The notes below the pieces were generated by a model. It was given only the letters and a program-made list of their open reading frames with translations. It ran no database searches and was not told the origin of the DNA. Both the position numbers and the translations under genes were made by a program. A stretch of DNA of 64,000 nucleotides from Paracoccus jeotgali. GTDB taxonomy: Bacteria > Pseudomonadota > Alphaproteobacteria > Rhodobacterales > Rhodobacteraceae. Where the stretch lies: the NCBI RefSeq assembly GCF_002865605.1, contig NZ_CP025583.1:848501-912500 (forward strand), in the 5' to 3' direction. Below, piece after piece: positions 32,790 through 41,600 of this stretch; the first letter of the stretch is position 1; every line of letters starts with the position of its first letter.

Positions 32790-34460
32790 ATGCGCCTTCG
32801 TCCGCGCCAGAGCCTCTTCGTGGAGCGCAGCCTCGCTGCGCTCTGCGATCACGGCAACACGCTCAGCATCGCCTCGACCGGTTTCGGCAAGACCATCGCG
32901 CTGTCCGCCGTCGTTGCGCGCTCCATCGAGGGCAGCGAGGCCAAGGCGTGCATCCTCGCCCATCGCGATGAGCTGACATCGCAGAACCGAACCAAGTTCG
33001 GCCGGGTCGCGCCCGAGATTACCACTTCGGTGATCGATGCCGGGAGCAAGGACTGGGCCGGTCAGGCGACCTTCGCCATGGTGCCGACGCTGACCCGCCC
33101 CGCCAATCTCAAGGCGATGCCCGCGCTTGACCTGCTGGTGATTGACGAAGCGCACCACGCGGTCGCCGACAGCTATCGCCGGATCATCGACCACGCGCGC
33201 ACTGCCAATCCCGATTGCCGGATCTTCGGCGTCACCGCCACGCCGAACCGGGGCGATCGCAAAGGTCTGCGCGAGATCTTCGACAATGTCGGTGACCAGG
33301 TCAGGCTTGGCGAGTTGATCGCCTCCGGCCATCTCGTGCCGCCCCGCACCTTTATCATCGACGTCGGAGTGCAGGACGAACTGCGCGCGGTGCGCAAGAC
33401 ACTGTCGGATTTCGACATGAACGAGGTGGCGGGCATCATGAACCGCGCCCCGGTCACCGACGAGGTGATCCGGCATTGGCGCGAGAAGGCCAGCGATCGT
33501 CCCACGGTCGTCTTCTGCTCCACCGTTGCTCATGCCGAGAACGTCGCCGCAGCGTTCAACGATGCGGACATCGCTGCGGCTGTCATCCATGGCGACTTGG
33601 ACGGGGCGACCCGGCGCAGGATCCTGGCCGCCTATGCGTCGGGCGAGATCCGGGTGATCGTCAACGTCGCCGTGCTCACGGAAGGCTGGGACCATCCGCC
33701 CACTTCCTGCGTCGTGCTGCTGAGGCCGAGTTCATACAAGTCCACCATGATCCAGATGATTGGCCGTGGCCTGCGCACGGTTGATCCGGAGGAATACCCG
33801 GGCGTCATCAAGACCGACTGCATCGTGCTGGATTTCGGGACGTCGAGCCTGACCCACGGCACGCTGGAACAGGACGTAGACCTGGACGGCCGCGAACCGG
33901 TGCCCGGGCCAGCCCCGAGCAAGACTTGCCCGGAATGCGAGGCGGAGATCCCGCTCGCCGTCACCGAATGCCCATTCTGTGGCGCTGACCTGTCACGGGA
34001 GGGCTCGGCCCCGATCGACAGCTTCATCATGTCCGAGATCGACCTGCTGAAACGCTCCAGTTTCGCATGGGTTGACCTCTTCGGCGACGATGCGGCCCTG
34101 ATGGCCAACGGGTTCAACGCATGGGGTGGGATATTCTTCCTCGAGGGCCGTTGGCACGCTGTCGGCGGCGGCAAAGGTCAGGCGTCCCGGCTGCTTGGTG
34201 TGGGCGAACGTGCGGTTTGTCTCGCGCAGGCCGATGACTGGCTGAACACCCATGAAACGGACGAGAGCGCATTCAAATCGAAGGGATGGCTGAAACAGGC
34301 CGCGACCGAAAAGCAGCTGCAATACCTGCCGACGGAATTTCGCAGCGACTATGGCCTCACCCGTTATCGCGCCTCGGCGCTGATGACCTTCAAATTCAAC
34401 AAGCGCGAAATCCGCCAGCTGGTTACACGGGCCGCCCCGTCCCTCGGGAGGGTCGCGTGA
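32790..34460 (+). CDS. DEAD/DEAH-box superfamily 2 helicase with zinc ribbon
   Basis: The 556-aa protein starts at 32790 after GGGGGTAG. Helicase motifs are complete: STGFGKT (I), VIDEAHH (II), VTATP (III), the C-terminal VFCSTVAHAENV and IQMIGRGLRT (VI). A zinc ribbon follows (CPECEAEIP then TECPFCGA, near residue 380), with a C-terminal domain of unknown role. It likely remodels DNA at replication or recombination intermediates. Confidence 0.9.
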   Translation: MRLRPRQSLFVERSLAALCDHGNTLSIASTGFGKTIALSAVVARSIEGSEAKACILAHRDELTSQNRTKFGRVAPEITTSVIDAGSKDWAGQATFAMVPTLTRPANLKAMPALDLLVIDEAHHAVADSYRRIIDHARTANPDCRIFGVTATPNRGDRKGLREIFDNVGDQVRLGELIASGHLVPPRTFIIDVGVQDELRAVRKTLSDFDMNEVAGIMNRAPVTDEVIRHWREKASDRPTVVFCSTVAHAENVAAAFNDADIAAAVIHGDLDGATRRRILAAYASGEIRVIVNVAVLTEGWDHPPTSCVVLLRPSSYKSTMIQMIGRGLRTVDPEEYPGVIKTDCIVLDFGTSSLTHGTLEQDVDLDGREPVPGPAPSKTCPECEAEIPLAVTECPFCGADLSREGSAPIDSFIMSEIDLLKRSSFAWVDLFGDDAALMANGFNAWGGIFFLEGRWHAVGGGKGQASRLLGVGERAVCLAQADDWLNTHETDESAFKSKGWLKQAATEKQLQYLPTEFRSDYGLTRYRASALMTFKFNKREIRQLVTRAAPSLGRVA

Positions 34461-34882
34461 GCTATGTCGCGCAAATCCCATCCTCGCCCGAACCGGCTGC
34501 GGATTGCCCGGAGCGTATTCGGCTCTGGAAGCCGCGCATCAAGCCTTGTGCCGTCTGCCTGCGCCCTGCGCGCAGCTTAGGTTTTTTCAACCCAAACCAA
34601 CCTCGCCCCCGCGAACATCGCTGGTTCTGCTCGATGCACTGCCAGTCGTTCTTCGCGGCCCGCCACCGGAAAGGACTGACCATGCAGGGAACCACTGACG
34701 AAGAACGCCTCGCAATCGCGCTGGTGATGAAGCGGCTTGGCACGACCATGGACGAGATCGGCTGGAACAAGCGGCTCTGCGATCTGGATGCGACCGAAGT
34801 CACCGCGCTGATCGAGGAGGTCCTGGAAGGCTACAGCGCCGAGATGTCGCGCATCGCCGCCGGGGGCGAGGTGCCGTTCTGA
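34457..34882 (+). CDS. small zinc-finger phage protein (DUF6511-like)
   Basis: The GTG at 34457 overlaps the helicase stop (GTGA). The product is about 141 aa with two Cys pairs (KPCAVCLRPARSLGFF and WFCSMHCQSFF), then a helical tail (EVTALIEEVLEGYSAEM). The Cys layout recalls DUF6511, a tentative match. It lies between the helicase and the nuclease, so a DNA-metabolism role is likely. Confidence 0.7.
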   Translation: MSYVAQIPSSPEPAADCPERIRLWKPRIKPCAVCLRPARSLGFFNPNQPRPREHRWFCSMHCQSFFAARHRKGLTMQGTTDEERLAIALVMKRLGTTMDEIGWNKRLCDLDATEVTALIEEVLEGYSAEMSRIAAGGEVPF

Positions 34883-35640
34883 TGCTGGATTTCAACCCAC
34901 GCCCTTCCGTGGCCGAGCGGATCAACACACTGGTGGACGCAGCCCTCATTGCTGAACGTGAGGCCACGCCACCCCGGACCTATCTCGGCGCGTCCCGCCT
35001 CGGGCATGCTTGCGAACGCGCGCTGCAGTTCGAGTTCGCCGGTGCGCCCAAGGATGAGGGGGCCGATTTCGGCGGGCAGACGCTGAGGATTTTCGCGATG
35101 GGTCATCAACTCGAGGATCTGGCGATCCACTGGCTGCGCGCGGCCGGGATCAATCTGGTCACCCAAAAACGCGATGGCGGCCAGTTTGGGTTCGAAGTCG
35201 CGGGCGGTCGTATCCGGGGCCACGTCGACGGGATCATCGCCGATGCCCCGGCAGCGCTTGGCATGCGAGTTCCCGCGCTTTGGGAATGCAAGACCATGAA
35301 CGCGAAGAACTGGCGCGCTTGCGTCAAGGACGGGGTGACTCTCTCCAAACCCGTCTATGCCGCCCAGATCGCGATCTACCAAGCCTACATGGAACCTTCG
35401 GTGCCGGGAATTTCGACCGCACCTGCGCTGTTCACGGCGATCAACAAGGACACGGCCGAGCTTCACCACGAATTGGTGCCTTTCGATGCCGATTTGGCGC
35501 AGCGCATGTCCGACCGCGCAGTGCGGATACTGCAGGCCACCGACGCGGGCGAGTTGCTGCCTCGCATCGCCGCCAATCGCGACTTCTTCGAGTGCCGGTT
35601 CTGCGCCCATGCCGAGCGGTGTTGGGGGCTGGCTGCGTGA
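34882..35640 (+). CDS. PD-(D/E)XK nuclease with Cas4/AddB-like Fe-S cysteines
   Basis: The 252-aa protein has a nuclease core: RGHVDGII (Asp) near residue 112 and LWECKTMN (ExK) near 134, then YAAQIAIYQAYM. One Cys lies early (RLGHACERALQFE) and three at the end (FECRFCAHAERCW). This is the CxnCx2Cx5C-like layout of the Fe-S cluster in Cas4 and AddB exonucleases. It probably trims DNA ends for the annealing module. It overlaps both neighbours by one to four bases. Confidence 0.85.
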   Translation: MLDFNPRPSVAERINTLVDAALIAEREATPPRTYLGASRLGHACERALQFEFAGAPKDEGADFGGQTLRIFAMGHQLEDLAIHWLRAAGINLVTQKRDGGQFGFEVAGGRIRGHVDGIIADAPAALGMRVPALWECKTMNAKNWRACVKDGVTLSKPVYAAQIAIYQAYMEPSVPGISTAPALFTAINKDTAELHHELVPFDADLAQRMSDRAVRILQATDAGELLPRIAANRDFFECRFCAHAERCWGLAA

Positions 35641-38003
35641 CTGACGAGCCCACCAAACCATCCGACAGCGAGCAGGACACACCGATGCGCGACGACAGGA
35701 CGCCCGACACCTCCAAGGAAAACATCATGCATTTCAATCCGTGGCGCGACTTCAACGATGCGGCCCCGCAGATTGACGTGTTCGGCGACGAGCCCGATCC
35801 CGAGCAGATCGCCCAGTTCATGCAGGTCGTCTTCGGTTACTGCGATGGCCTGATCCCGGTCCGCAGCTTCATCGACAAGGGTCAGGGCATCGATGGCCGC
35901 CCGCATAACATCTGGCTTGAGGCGGATCAGGCCGCGCCCGAAAAAATGACGACCTTCGCCACATGGGCCTCCCGCGAAGGCGCAGCGGTCTATGTGATCC
36001 CCGGCACCGTGGCCGCGCCCGGTCAGGCCAAAGCCGCCGAAATCCTGCAGATGCAGACCGTCGTGGTCGATCTGGACACCGGAGACATTGCCGCCAAGCG
36101 CGCCCATCTCGAGCGCCACCTTGGTGCGCCAACCATGGTTGTGGAGAGCGGTGGCGTGACACCCGAAGGGCAGCGGAAAGCCCATGTCTGGTGGACGCTG
36201 ACCGAGCCTGCCGAAGGCGATGATATTCGCCGTGTCTGCCGCCTGCGCGGTGACATTGCCGCCAAGGTCGGCGGCGACATGCATTTCCGCTCCGCCCACC
36301 AGCCGATCCGGGTAGCGGGTTCGGTCTATTACAAGAACAGCCTCAAGACGCAGGTGCGGATCGTTGAGTTGAACGCCGACCGCGAGCGTGATCTGGCCGA
36401 GTTCATCGAAGCGGTCACTGACATGCCGCCCGCGCCGGGGGTGTCGCTGCAGCCCGAGTTTACGCATCCTGACAAGCCCGCCATGGACGATGTGCTGGTC
36501 ACGCCCGTGCGCGAGGGGGCGCAGGACGATTGGTCCCGCTTCGAAGGGGCATCTGCCGCGATCGGGCACTTCATCCGTATGGTCCACGAGGGCCGGATGA
36601 CCACGGACGAGGGCTGGGAAGGTATCTGCGGCTACAACGCCGCGATGCTTCGGCCGCAATGGCCGGTCGAACGGCTCAAACGCGAGTCCGAGCGGCTCTG
36701 GGACCGGCATGTCGAGAAATACGGACCGCCGCTGGTCCGGTTGGAGTCTGGCGCACCGGGGCCGCAGGAGATGCCCGCCTTCACGCTTGGTGCGCTGCTG
36801 GACGACCAGAGTCCGATGCCGGAGGACATCATCGCGCCGCGCGTGCTGACGCCGGGCGGACTGCTGGTGCTGGGCGGCGCGCCCAAGGTTGGCAAAAGCG
36901 ACCTGCTGATCTCCTGGCTCGTCCACATGGCTGCAGGCGTGCCGTTTCTCGGCTTCACGCCGCCGCGACCGCTGCGGATCTTCTATTTGCAGGCCGAGAT
37001 CCAGTATCACTATCTGCGCGAGCGGCTGAAGCAGATTGCCCTCCCCCCGGAGGTGCTGGCCGCTGCGCGCGATACTTTCGTCGCCACACCCAAGCTCAAG
37101 ATGCTGCTCGACAACGAAGGAAGCGTGCGGGTTGCCCGCGCTGTCCAGACGGCTTTCCCCGATGCGCCGCCGGACATCCTTTGCGTCGACCCGATCCGGA
37201 ACCTCTTTGACGGCGGTCCCGATGGCGGCGGCGAAAACGACAACACCGCCATGATGTTCTTCCTGAAGGAACGGGTCGAGGTCCTGCGCGACCATATCGA
37301 CCCCGACTGCGGGGTCATCCTGATCCATCACACCAAGAAGCTCAGCAAGCAGCAGGTGAAAGACGATCCTTTCCTCGCGCTTTCCGGCGCCAGCGCGCTG
37401 CGCGGGTTCTATACCTCCGGCCTGATCCTGCACCGGCCCGATGAGGATTGCTCGCAACGAAAACTGGAGATTGAGCTCAGGAACGGTCCTGCTTTGCCGC
37501 CAAAGGTGATCGACAAAGTCGGCGGCCAATGGGTCGAGATCAACCCGATGAACGAACGCCTCGTCCGCCAGGAAGTTGGTGCGAAGCATGATGCCGAGCG
37601 AGACCGAAAGCGCGATGTCATCCTGTCGATCCTGATCGACGAGGCAGCGGAGGGCAAACTCTACACCTCGACCCAGTTCCGCGAGGCGTTTGAGAACCAG
37701 CGCGGCCTGGGCAGCCAGTTCACCATCCGCGACCGCATCAATGTGCTGGCCACCAAAGGCGACATCCGCTTCCTACGCGACGGCACAAAATTCGGTCACT
37801 CCGTGGTCCGGTCGCGCTTCGGCTACCTCTGCGCCGAAGGCATGGTGTTCGGCCGCAAGGGCCGGGTCGAACCGGAGACCGGAGAGGTCCTGGACAGCGT
37901 CATTCCGGTAGTCCCGAGCCACTATAAATCGCCCTCCAACGGGCAGTGCATGGACCTCGTAGACCCTTCCGATTGGTCGATCCGGGAGGATGAAAATGCC
38001 TGA
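35637..38003 (+). CDS. phage primase-helicase (RepB-like prim-pol plus RepA-like ATPase)
   Basis: The GTG at 35637 overlaps the nuclease stop (GTGA), the style of this operon, giving 788 aa. The first half looks like an archaeo-eukaryotic primase: VVVDLDTGD with acidic pair near residue 145, HVWWTL, and PIRVAGSVYYKN. The second half has a RecA-like ATPase (GGAPKVGKSDLLISW near residue 415; ILIHHTKK later) and a winged-helix tail. It should initiate phage replication. The repeat array just downstream is a likely binding target. Confidence 0.88.
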   Translation: MTDEPTKPSDSEQDTPMRDDRTPDTSKENIMHFNPWRDFNDAAPQIDVFGDEPDPEQIAQFMQVVFGYCDGLIPVRSFIDKGQGIDGRPHNIWLEADQAAPEKMTTFATWASREGAAVYVIPGTVAAPGQAKAAEILQMQTVVVDLDTGDIAAKRAHLERHLGAPTMVVESGGVTPEGQRKAHVWWTLTEPAEGDDIRRVCRLRGDIAAKVGGDMHFRSAHQPIRVAGSVYYKNSLKTQVRIVELNADRERDLAEFIEAVTDMPPAPGVSLQPEFTHPDKPAMDDVLVTPVREGAQDDWSRFEGASAAIGHFIRMVHEGRMTTDEGWEGICGYNAAMLRPQWPVERLKRESERLWDRHVEKYGPPLVRLESGAPGPQEMPAFTLGALLDDQSPMPEDIIAPRVLTPGGLLVLGGAPKVGKSDLLISWLVHMAAGVPFLGFTPPRPLRIFYLQAEIQYHYLRERLKQIALPPEVLAAARDTFVATPKLKMLLDNEGSVRVARAVQTAFPDAPPDILCVDPIRNLFDGGPDGGGENDNTAMMFFLKERVEVLRDHIDPDCGVILIHHTKKLSKQQVKDDPFLALSGASALRGFYTSGLILHRPDEDCSQRKLEIELRNGPALPPKVIDKVGGQWVEINPMNERLVRQEVGAKHDAERDRKRDVILSILIDEAAEGKLYTSTQFREAFENQRGLGSQFTIRDRINVLATKGDIRFLRDGTKFGHSVVRSRFGYLCAEGMVFGRKGRVEPETGEVLDSVIPVVPSHYKSPSNGQCMDLVDPSDWSIREDENA

Positions 38004-38011
38004 TTTTGGCT

Positions 38012-38194
38012 TGTACGTCCTCTGTTCGACCTCAGGACAAACATGTTCGACCTCCGCCGTTGTTCGTCCTCAATCCAATGAAATCAATCACTTGGAGCAA
38101 AAAGAGGTCGAACAAGTTCGTCCTCTTGTACGTCCTCTGTACGTCCTCGAAACCCAAATGAATTCAGCATCTTACGCTGATTGGAGGACGAACA
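38012..38194. repeat. array of 11-bp repeats TGTWCGWCCTC, candidate replication origin
   Basis: Direct copies lie at 38012, 38023, 38044, 38061, 38115 (one mismatch), 38127 and 38138. Inverted copies lie at 38104 and 38184, with a degenerate one at 38033. Neighbouring copies are often exactly 11 bp apart, which puts them on one DNA face. An A/T-rich stretch (38072-38103) lies inside the array. The position directly after the primase-helicase gene suggests phage iterons. Confidence 0.7.
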
Positions 38195-38202
38195 ATGAAA
38201 GC

Positions 38203-38245
38203 CCCCATACTACGTATGGGGAGGCCAACCGGCAGGTTTGGCCTC
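38203..38245. repeat. two adjacent perfect hairpins beside the repeat array
   Basis: CCCCATAC-TAC-GTATGGGG (38203-38221) has an 8-bp stem with a 3-nt loop. GAGGCCAA (38221-38228) pairs with TTGGCCTC (38238-38245). Neither is followed by a T-run, so they are not ordinary terminators; single-strand origin structures are one option. The rest of this 387-bp gap, up to 38390, holds nothing else I recognise. Confidence 0.6.
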
Positions 38246-38390
38246 TCTTCCCATACGTCGACGGGTATCCGCGCGCACGGGCTCTGACGCTCCCTGCACA
38301 TCCCGATCCGACGACGGCGGCCCGTACCGCCAAGCACATGACCGCCGTCGTCTTCCACCCCCGCAGCCAACCCGAAAAGGAGACCACGAT

Positions 38391-38925
38391 GGCTGAAGCG
38401 ACTCTGACCACCAGGATGCGGGAGGCAATCCCCGATCTGCCGCCTGCTTTCCGCGCCGACCGCACATTGCTCGCGCTCGATCTCGGTACGACGACAGGCT
38501 GGGCCCTGCATGGATCCGACGGGCTGATCACCAGCGGCACCGTGTCCTTCCGTCCCGGCCGCTTTGACGGCGGCGGCATGCGCTACCTGCGCTTCAGCAA
38601 CTGGCTGGGCGAGTTGGACCGGCTGTCCGGGCCCATCGCCGCCATCTGGTTCGAGGAAGTCCGCCGCCACGCGGGCACCGACGCAGCCCATGTCTATGGA
38701 GGTCTGATGGCCACCCTGACTGCATGGGCCGAGCTGCGCGGTGTGCCTTACGAGGGCGTTCCCGTCGGCACCATCAAGCGGTTCGCCACCGGCAAGGGCA
38801 ACGCCAACAAGGAGGCCATGATCGCCGCTGCCCGGTCGCGCGGGTTCAGCCCAGCTGACGACAATGAGGCCGATGCTATCGCGATCCTGTTCTGGGCGCT
38901 GGAGACCAAGGGGGGCATGCAATGA
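38391..38925 (+). CDS. RuvC-like Holliday-junction resolvase
   Basis: An AAAAGGAGACC box sets the start at 38391. The product is about 177 aa with an RNase H fold: LLALDLGTTTGWAL (first Asp), AIWFEEVRR (Glu) and ADDNEADAIAILFW (final acidic pair). Phage RuvC-like enzymes cut branched DNA before packaging. The much longer frame that begins at 37990 runs through the repeat array and is rejected. The stop overlaps the next gene (ATGA). Confidence 0.85.
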
Positions 38926-39128
38926 GCGGAATGCGGTTTGTGCCCAAGGGCTATGGTGGGCATCGCCGCAGCCCCGACGATGTGAAGCGCGATGGCTGGC
39001 AAGAGCAAGGCCTGCTGGCCGTGGCCATCGACGATGATCGCCTGACCTGGCCGGAACGGGAATTGGTACGGCAACTCGGCGAGAAGCTGTACGGGCACTG
39101 CCCGCGAGATCGAAAGGTATCGCAATGA
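38922..39128 (+). CDS. small phage protein of unknown function
   Basis: The 68-aa basic protein overlaps both neighbours by 4 bp. It begins MSGMRFVPKGYGGHRRSPDD and has a helix TWPERELVRQLGEKLYG. Neither domain nor role is known. Coupling to the resolvase suggests DNA metabolism. Confidence 0.65.
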   Translation: MSGMRFVPKGYGGHRRSPDDVKRDGWQEQGLLAVAIDDDRLTWPERELVRQLGEKLYGHCPRDRKVSQ

Positions 39129-39553
39129 CGGACTGGACACCTGACCTCGTGGAAGAACGGCTGGCCGAGGCCGCCTTCGTCCTCAAACGCCTGCCTGAGC
39201 CGCGCAGGCAGGGGTACTTCAGCACATGGCCCGAGATGGTCTACAGCTTCGCCGACAAAGTGGGCCAGGAGCCGAGGCCCATGCGCGTGTTGCCCTCGCC
39301 GCTGGCGATCAGCCGGATGGAGGAAACGCTGACCTGGACCGCCTGTCTCGAGCCCATCGATGGCAAGATCGTCTGGATGAAGGCGCATGGCGAACGCTGG
39401 AAGGAGATCTGCTGGGCGGTTGGTCTGCAGCGCTCTGCAGCCCACCAGCACTGGCAATTCGGCATTTCCGTTATCGCGCTCACCCTCAACAGGCGACGGT
39501 TCAACCGCAACATGTCGAAGCGCCGCGTGATCGAACTGGCCGCTGGCGCGTAA
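39125..39553 (+). CDS. phage protein with sigma-like HTH (DUF6362-like)
   Basis: The 142-aa protein has a C-terminal helix-turn-helix: ERWKEICWAVGLQRSAAHQH, followed by a basic tail (RRRFNRNMSKRR). The N-terminal part includes RQGYFSTWPEMVYSFADK. This resembles DUF6362, a tentative match. As last gene of the early operon with a DNA-binding motif, it could control the following middle or late genes. Confidence 0.7.
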   Translation: MTDWTPDLVEERLAEAAFVLKRLPEPRRQGYFSTWPEMVYSFADKVGQEPRPMRVLPSPLAISRMEETLTWTACLEPIDGKIVWMKAHGERWKEICWAVGLQRSAAHQHWQFGISVIALTLNRRRFNRNMSKRRVIELAAGA

Positions 39554-39972
39554 GCGCCCGCAGCTACTAGGAAAGTGTCCGCCGGACAGTTTTCGATGAG
39601 ACAGAAAGCCCGGCTGGGGGTTAGAAAAGGGATATACTCGGGAGAGGCGCGCGCGGGACGGCCCGCGCCGCTGGACCCCGGGGTCCAACCAAGGGTCCAG
39701 CCGGGGTCCAATCTGCTAACTAATTGAATTCGCGGTTCCTTCTGGGCCACTTTTGTATGCTGGCGGGCGAAGCGCGCAATATCGCCAGCGACAGGGCGGT
39801 TTTTTTGGGAAGCCACCCCGGCGGGCATCAACCCGCGAGCTGCTGAAAACCACACCAAAACAAACTCTTGGAACCGGACACGTCCGGTGGCCGCTGGACC
39901 CGTTGCGGAGTCCAGGCTGGCTGCCGGTGTCCGGAGTCCAGGGTTCCACCGAATTGAGGCGAACCGATCATC
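39554..39972 (+). promoter_or_regulatory. 419-bp control region dense in palindromes and short repeats
   Basis: The region contains TGTCCGCCGGACA (39576-39588), a perfect 16-bp palindrome TGGACCCCGGGGTCCA (39672-39687) and GGTCCA boxes at 39682, 39694 and 39705 (11-12 bp apart). It also has CCGGACACGTCCGG (39874-39887) and GGAGTCCAGG at 39907 and 39933. No gene is seen. It separates the early operon from the methyltransferase and probably holds operators for a phage regulator. Confidence 0.55.
39783..39806 (+). terminator. possible weak rho-independent terminator of the early operon
   Basis: CGCC (39783-39786) pairs with GGCG (39795-39798) across an 8-nt loop, and seven T residues follow. 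The stem is short, so efficiency is doubtful. Confidence 0.35.
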
Positions 39973-41301
39973 ATGACCTTGAGCTTTGCCCCGGACGCGA
40001 TCGAGACCTGGCCGCTGGCCAAGCTCCAGCCCTACGCGAAAAACGCGAAGGCGCATGGCTCGGATCAGGTCGCGAAGATCGCCGCCAGCATGGCGGAATT
40101 CGGCTGGACGGTTCCGTGCCTGGTCGCGGACGACGGCGAGTTGATCGCGGGCCATGGCCGGGTGCTGGCGGCAACCCAGCTCGGGCTGACCGAAGCGCCA
40201 GTGATCGTGCTCGGGCATCTGACCGAGGCGCAGCGGCGGGCTTACCGGATCGCGGACAACAAGCTGACCGAACTGGGCACCTGGAACGAGGCGCTGCTGT
40301 CTGCGGAACTGAACGACCTGCTGGCGGAGGACTACGATCTGTCTCTGGTCGGTTTTTCCGATGGTGAGTTGGACAAGCTGCTGGCCTATGTGCCGGAGGA
40401 GGATGGCGACGAAGGTGGTGCCGGGGGCTCTGTGCCGCCGGTGACCATTCCCGAGCCGCCGCGCAATCCGGCATCGCAAACCGGCGACCTGTGGATCCTC
40501 GGCGATCATCGGTTGCTCTGCGGCGATAGCACCAGCGCTGCCGATGTACGCCGCCTGATGAATGGCGAGCGGGCGATCCTGTTCGCGACCGATCCGCCGT
40601 ACCTCGTCGACTACGACGGCTCGAACCATCCGACACGGAACAAGGATTGGTCGGCGTCTTATGGCACCACCTGGGACGACAGCAGCCAAGGTGCGGAACT
40701 GTACGATGGCTTCATCGCCGCTGCAGTGGCTGAGGCAATCGCCGAGAACGCGGCCTGGTATTGCTGGCACGCCTCGCGTCGTCAGGCGATGCTGGAAGCC
40801 TGCTGGGAGAAGGCTGGGGCATTCGTTCACCAGCAGATCATCTGGGTGAAAGACCGCGGTGTCCTGACCCGGTCGCACTACCTCTGGAAGCACGAGCCCT
40901 GTTTCATGGGCTGGCGCCGCCCCAACCGGCCGCCGAAGGTTGCCGAGGAAACCCTACCGTCGACTTGGGCGCTGCCCAGCTTCGCCAAGGACGACCGGCC
41001 CGAGCACCCAACGCCGAAACCACTCGACGCCTTCGGGATTCCGATGCGCCAGCATGTGGCGCGGGGCGGTCTCTGCTACGAGCCGTTCTGCGGCTCCGGC
41101 TCGCAGATCATGGCGGGCGAGGCCAACGGCCGCCGCGTCTTCGCGATGGAGATCAGCCCGGCTTATGTCGATGTCGCAGTCGAACGCTGGCAGGCCGAAA
41201 CCGGTCGCGAGGCTATCCTCGATGGGGACGGTCGGACCTTCGCCGAGTCCAAAGCCGAGCGGCTGGGCCAGCCCGCGAAGGACGAGGAGGCGGCCGCATG
41301 A
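39973..41301 (+). CDS. ParB-like domain fused to DNA adenine/cytosine-N4 methyltransferase
   Basis: The 442-aa protein has an N-terminal ParB/sulfiredoxin-like domain (LQPYAKNAKAHGSDQV and LIAGHGRVLAATQLG). A methyltransferase follows with ATDPPYLVDYD (motif IV, near residue 207) and then YEPFCGSGSQIMAG (motif I, near 370), the beta-class order. HPTPKPL is also typical. No restriction enzyme is nearby, so it is a phage orphan methylase that may guard DNA from host restriction or alter gene control. The target site is not predictable here. Confidence 0.9.
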   Translation: MTLSFAPDAIETWPLAKLQPYAKNAKAHGSDQVAKIAASMAEFGWTVPCLVADDGELIAGHGRVLAATQLGLTEAPVIVLGHLTEAQRRAYRIADNKLTELGTWNEALLSAELNDLLAEDYDLSLVGFSDGELDKLLAYVPEEDGDEGGAGGSVPPVTIPEPPRNPASQTGDLWILGDHRLLCGDSTSAADVRRLMNGERAILFATDPPYLVDYDGSNHPTRNKDWSASYGTTWDDSSQGAELYDGFIAAAVAEAIAENAAWYCWHASRRQAMLEACWEKAGAFVHQQIIWVKDRGVLTRSHYLWKHEPCFMGWRRPNRPPKVAEETLPSTWALPSFAKDDRPEHPTPKPLDAFGIPMRQHVARGGLCYEPFCGSGSQIMAGEANGRRVFAMEISPAYVDVAVERWQAETGREAILDGDGRTFAESKAERLGQPAKDEEAAA

Positions 41302-41600
41302 AGCAATCGCGCGCCATGTCGCTGGTCGAGTCCGTCGCCAATGTGACCGTCGGCTACGGAGTCGCGGTCGCAACCCAGATCGTTGTCTTCCCGATTTTCG
41401 GGCTGCACACGACTCTGGCGCAGAACCTGAAGATGGGGTCCATCTTCACCATCGTGTCGATCGGCCGTTCCTTCGCCTTGCGGCGGCTGTTCGAGGCGAT
41501 CCGGGTAAAAGCGACGAAGCCGCCGCTGACAAGGCGACGGCTTCCCTATAGTAGGGACTTCAGCGGCGAGGCGGATCGAAATCAGCGCTCGATACGATAA
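41298..41600 (+). CDS. small membrane protein (DUF7220-like)
   Basis: The ATG at 41298 overlaps the methyltransferase stop. The 100-aa protein has two hydrophobic segments (VGYGVAVATQIVVFPIFGL and MGSIFTIVSIGRSFALRRLF) and a basic tail. The pattern recalls DUF7220 phage membrane proteins, a tentative match. The 3' end overlaps the convergent DUF3489 gene by 19 bp. Confidence 0.7.
   Translation: MKQSRAMSLVESVANVTVGYGVAVATQIVVFPIFGLHTTLAQNLKMGSIFTIVSIGRSFALRRLFEAIRVKATKPPLTRRRLPYSRDFSGEADRNQRSIR

Noticed and set aside
35463..37589. 708-codon open frame antisense to the primase-helicase
   Set aside because: It is a GC-rich shadow frame: no family features, while the opposite strand has clear primase and ATPase motifs. 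The same applies to long antisense frames at 39241-40893, 43552-44808, 54495-55910 and 32658-33695.
38012..38194. CRISPR array
   Set aside because: The repeats are 11 bp, in both orientations and unevenly spaced, with no spacer structure and no cas genes.
37990..38390. N-terminal extension of the RuvC-like gene
   Set aside because: The extension runs through the 11-bp repeat array and hairpins, and a strong RBS lies before the ATG at 38391, so the long frame is accidental.
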